Assembly (NCBI GenBank): GCA_963761525.1
Contig: CAVXHG010000009.1
Location: 310,001 to 374,000 of the forward strand
Source: BOG-931 sp963761525
GTDB taxonomy: Bacteria; Pseudomonadota; Alphaproteobacteria; Rhizobiales; Xanthobacteraceae
Direction: 5' to 3'
Length of the DNA: 64,000 nt
Positions 63,207 through 64,000 of this stretch are shown in pieces (position 1 is the first letter of the stretch; the number at the start of each line of letters is the position of its first letter). The notes under the pieces were generated by a model. The model saw only the letters and a program-made list of their open reading frames with translations. It was not told the origin of the DNA and did not search any database. The translations under genes were made by a program, and so were the position numbers.

Positions 63207-64000
63207 ATGGCACTCAAGACATTCAATCCTGTCACGCCTGGCCAGCGCCAGCTCGTGCTGATCGATCGTTCGACGCTATACACCGGCGCGCCGGTGAAGG
63301 CGTTGACAGAGGGCAAGAATTCGACCGGCGGCCGCAACAATACCGGCCGCATTACGTCGCGCTATCGTGGCGGTGGTCACAAGCAGGCTTATCGCAAGGT
63401 CGATTTCAAGCGCCGCAAATTCGATGTTGCCGGCAAGATCGAGCGGATCGAATACGATCCGAACCGCACGGCCTTCATCGCTTTGGTGAAATACGACGAC
63501 GGTGATCTGGCATACATCCTGGCGCCGCAGCGCCTGTCGGCCGGCGACGCGGTTGTTTCCGGTGAGCATGTCGACGTTAAGCCGGGCAACGCCATGCCGG
63601 TCGCGAACGTTCCGGTCGGCACCATTGTCCACAATGTTGAAATCAAGATCGGCAAGGGCGGTCAGATCGCGCGCTCGGCTGGCACCTACGCACAAATCGT
63701 CGGCCGCGATGGCGAGTACGTCATCCTGCGGTTGAACTCGGGTGAGCAGCGTCTCGTCCACGGCCGCTGCATGGCGACCGTTGGCGCGGTGTCCAATCCC
63801 GACAACATGAACGTCTCGATTGGCAAGGCCGGCCGCAACCGCTGGATGGGTCGTCGCGGTCACGTGCGTGGTGAGACCATGAATCCGGTCGATCATCCGC
63901 TCGGTGGTCGTACCCGTGGTGGCCGGCATCCGGTTACGCCATGGGGCAAGCCGACCAGAGGCATGAAGACACGCAAGAACAAGCGTACCACCAAGTTCAT
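63207..64000 (+). CDS. rplB: 50S ribosomal protein L2 (3' end outside window)
   Basis: The ATG at 63207 follows AAGGAGCGGCGGG. The first 264 residues are present: MALKTFNPVTPGQRQLVLID, SRYRGGGHKQAYRKVDFKRR, VGTIVHNVEIKIGKGGQIAR and GRCMATVGAVSNPDN. L2 helps form the peptidyl-transferase centre. Near the C-terminus the sequence reads MNPVDHPLGGRTRGGRHPVT where most bacteria have HPHGGGEGR, so three residues are absent and His is replaced by Leu. The frame remains open to the window end. Confidence 0.97.
   Translation, partial: MALKTFNPVTPGQRQLVLIDRSTLYTGAPVKALTEGKNSTGGRNNTGRITSRYRGGGHKQAYRKVDFKRRKFDVAGKIERIEYDPNRTAFIALVKYDDGDLAYILAPQRLSAGDAVVSGEHVDVKPGNAMPVANVPVGTIVHNVEIKIGKGGQIARSAGTYAQIVGRDGEYVILRLNSGEQRLVHGRCMATVGAVSNPDNMNVSIGKAGRNRWMGRRGHVRGETMNPVDHPLGGRTRGGRHPVTPWGKPTRGMKTRKNKRTTKF

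Overview
The window is chromosomal DNA from an alphaproteobacterium, most likely Hyphomicrobiales close to the Bradyrhizobium / Xanthobacteraceae group. This rests on the long RpoB (about 1388 aa) and RpoC (about 1405 aa), the secE-nusG-rplKA...rplJL-rpoBC-rpsL-rpsG-fusA-tuf-rpsJ-rplCDWB order, a PmtA-type methyltransferase, NodT-type efflux lipoproteins and a Kdp operon preceded by two micro-ORFs. I see no insertion sequence, prophage or CRISPR array.

Layout. 1-1.9 kb: end of an MFS transporter gene, mobA, tRNA-Ser. 1.9-9.7 kb: a gene-poor stretch, then a heavy-metal RND pump gene (two frame breaks), secreted, membrane and lipoprotein genes of unknown role, and an outer-membrane beta-barrel protein. 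9.9-13.4 kb: tolC overlapped by a SLOG-like/patatin fusion. 13.5-19.9 kb: a membrane-lipid cluster (MprF-like flippase, GT4 glycosyltransferase, PmtA, an Mpo1-like membrane protein, a class III aminotransferase, phosphatidylserine decarboxylase). 19.9-29.9 kb: LysR regulator, GST and the potassium operon kdpFABCDE. 30-36.9 kb: two lineage-specific genes, a NodT outer-membrane factor divergent from an RND adaptor, and a response regulator and histidine kinase followed by a cysteine-rich secreted protein. 37-40.4 kb: TadG-like protein, polysaccharide deacetylase, tRNA-Gly, tRNA-Trp and two paralogous micro-proteins. 40.6-64 kb: transcription/translation genes, interrupted between rplA and rplJ by a MarR/AhpD-like/cupin module and a MetE-like gene.

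The most important technical observation is that at least eight positions (nine with one ambiguous start) carry what looks like a single extra base that breaks an otherwise full-length gene. Two of these genes are rpoB and rpoC, which cannot be lost. All shifts have the same sign (+1). The simplest reading is uncorrected insertion errors in the assembly, so the broken genes should be treated as probably intact in the organism. Programmed frameshifting is a much less likely alternative.

The most interesting biology is the SLOG-like/patatin protein translationally coupled to tolC, the membrane-lipid cluster, a pair of duplicated micro-proteins with a CGCxxTAP signature, the 27-aa micro-protein ahead of kdpF, the cysteine-rich protein coupled to a sensor kinase, and the twin palindromic operators at the marR start codon.
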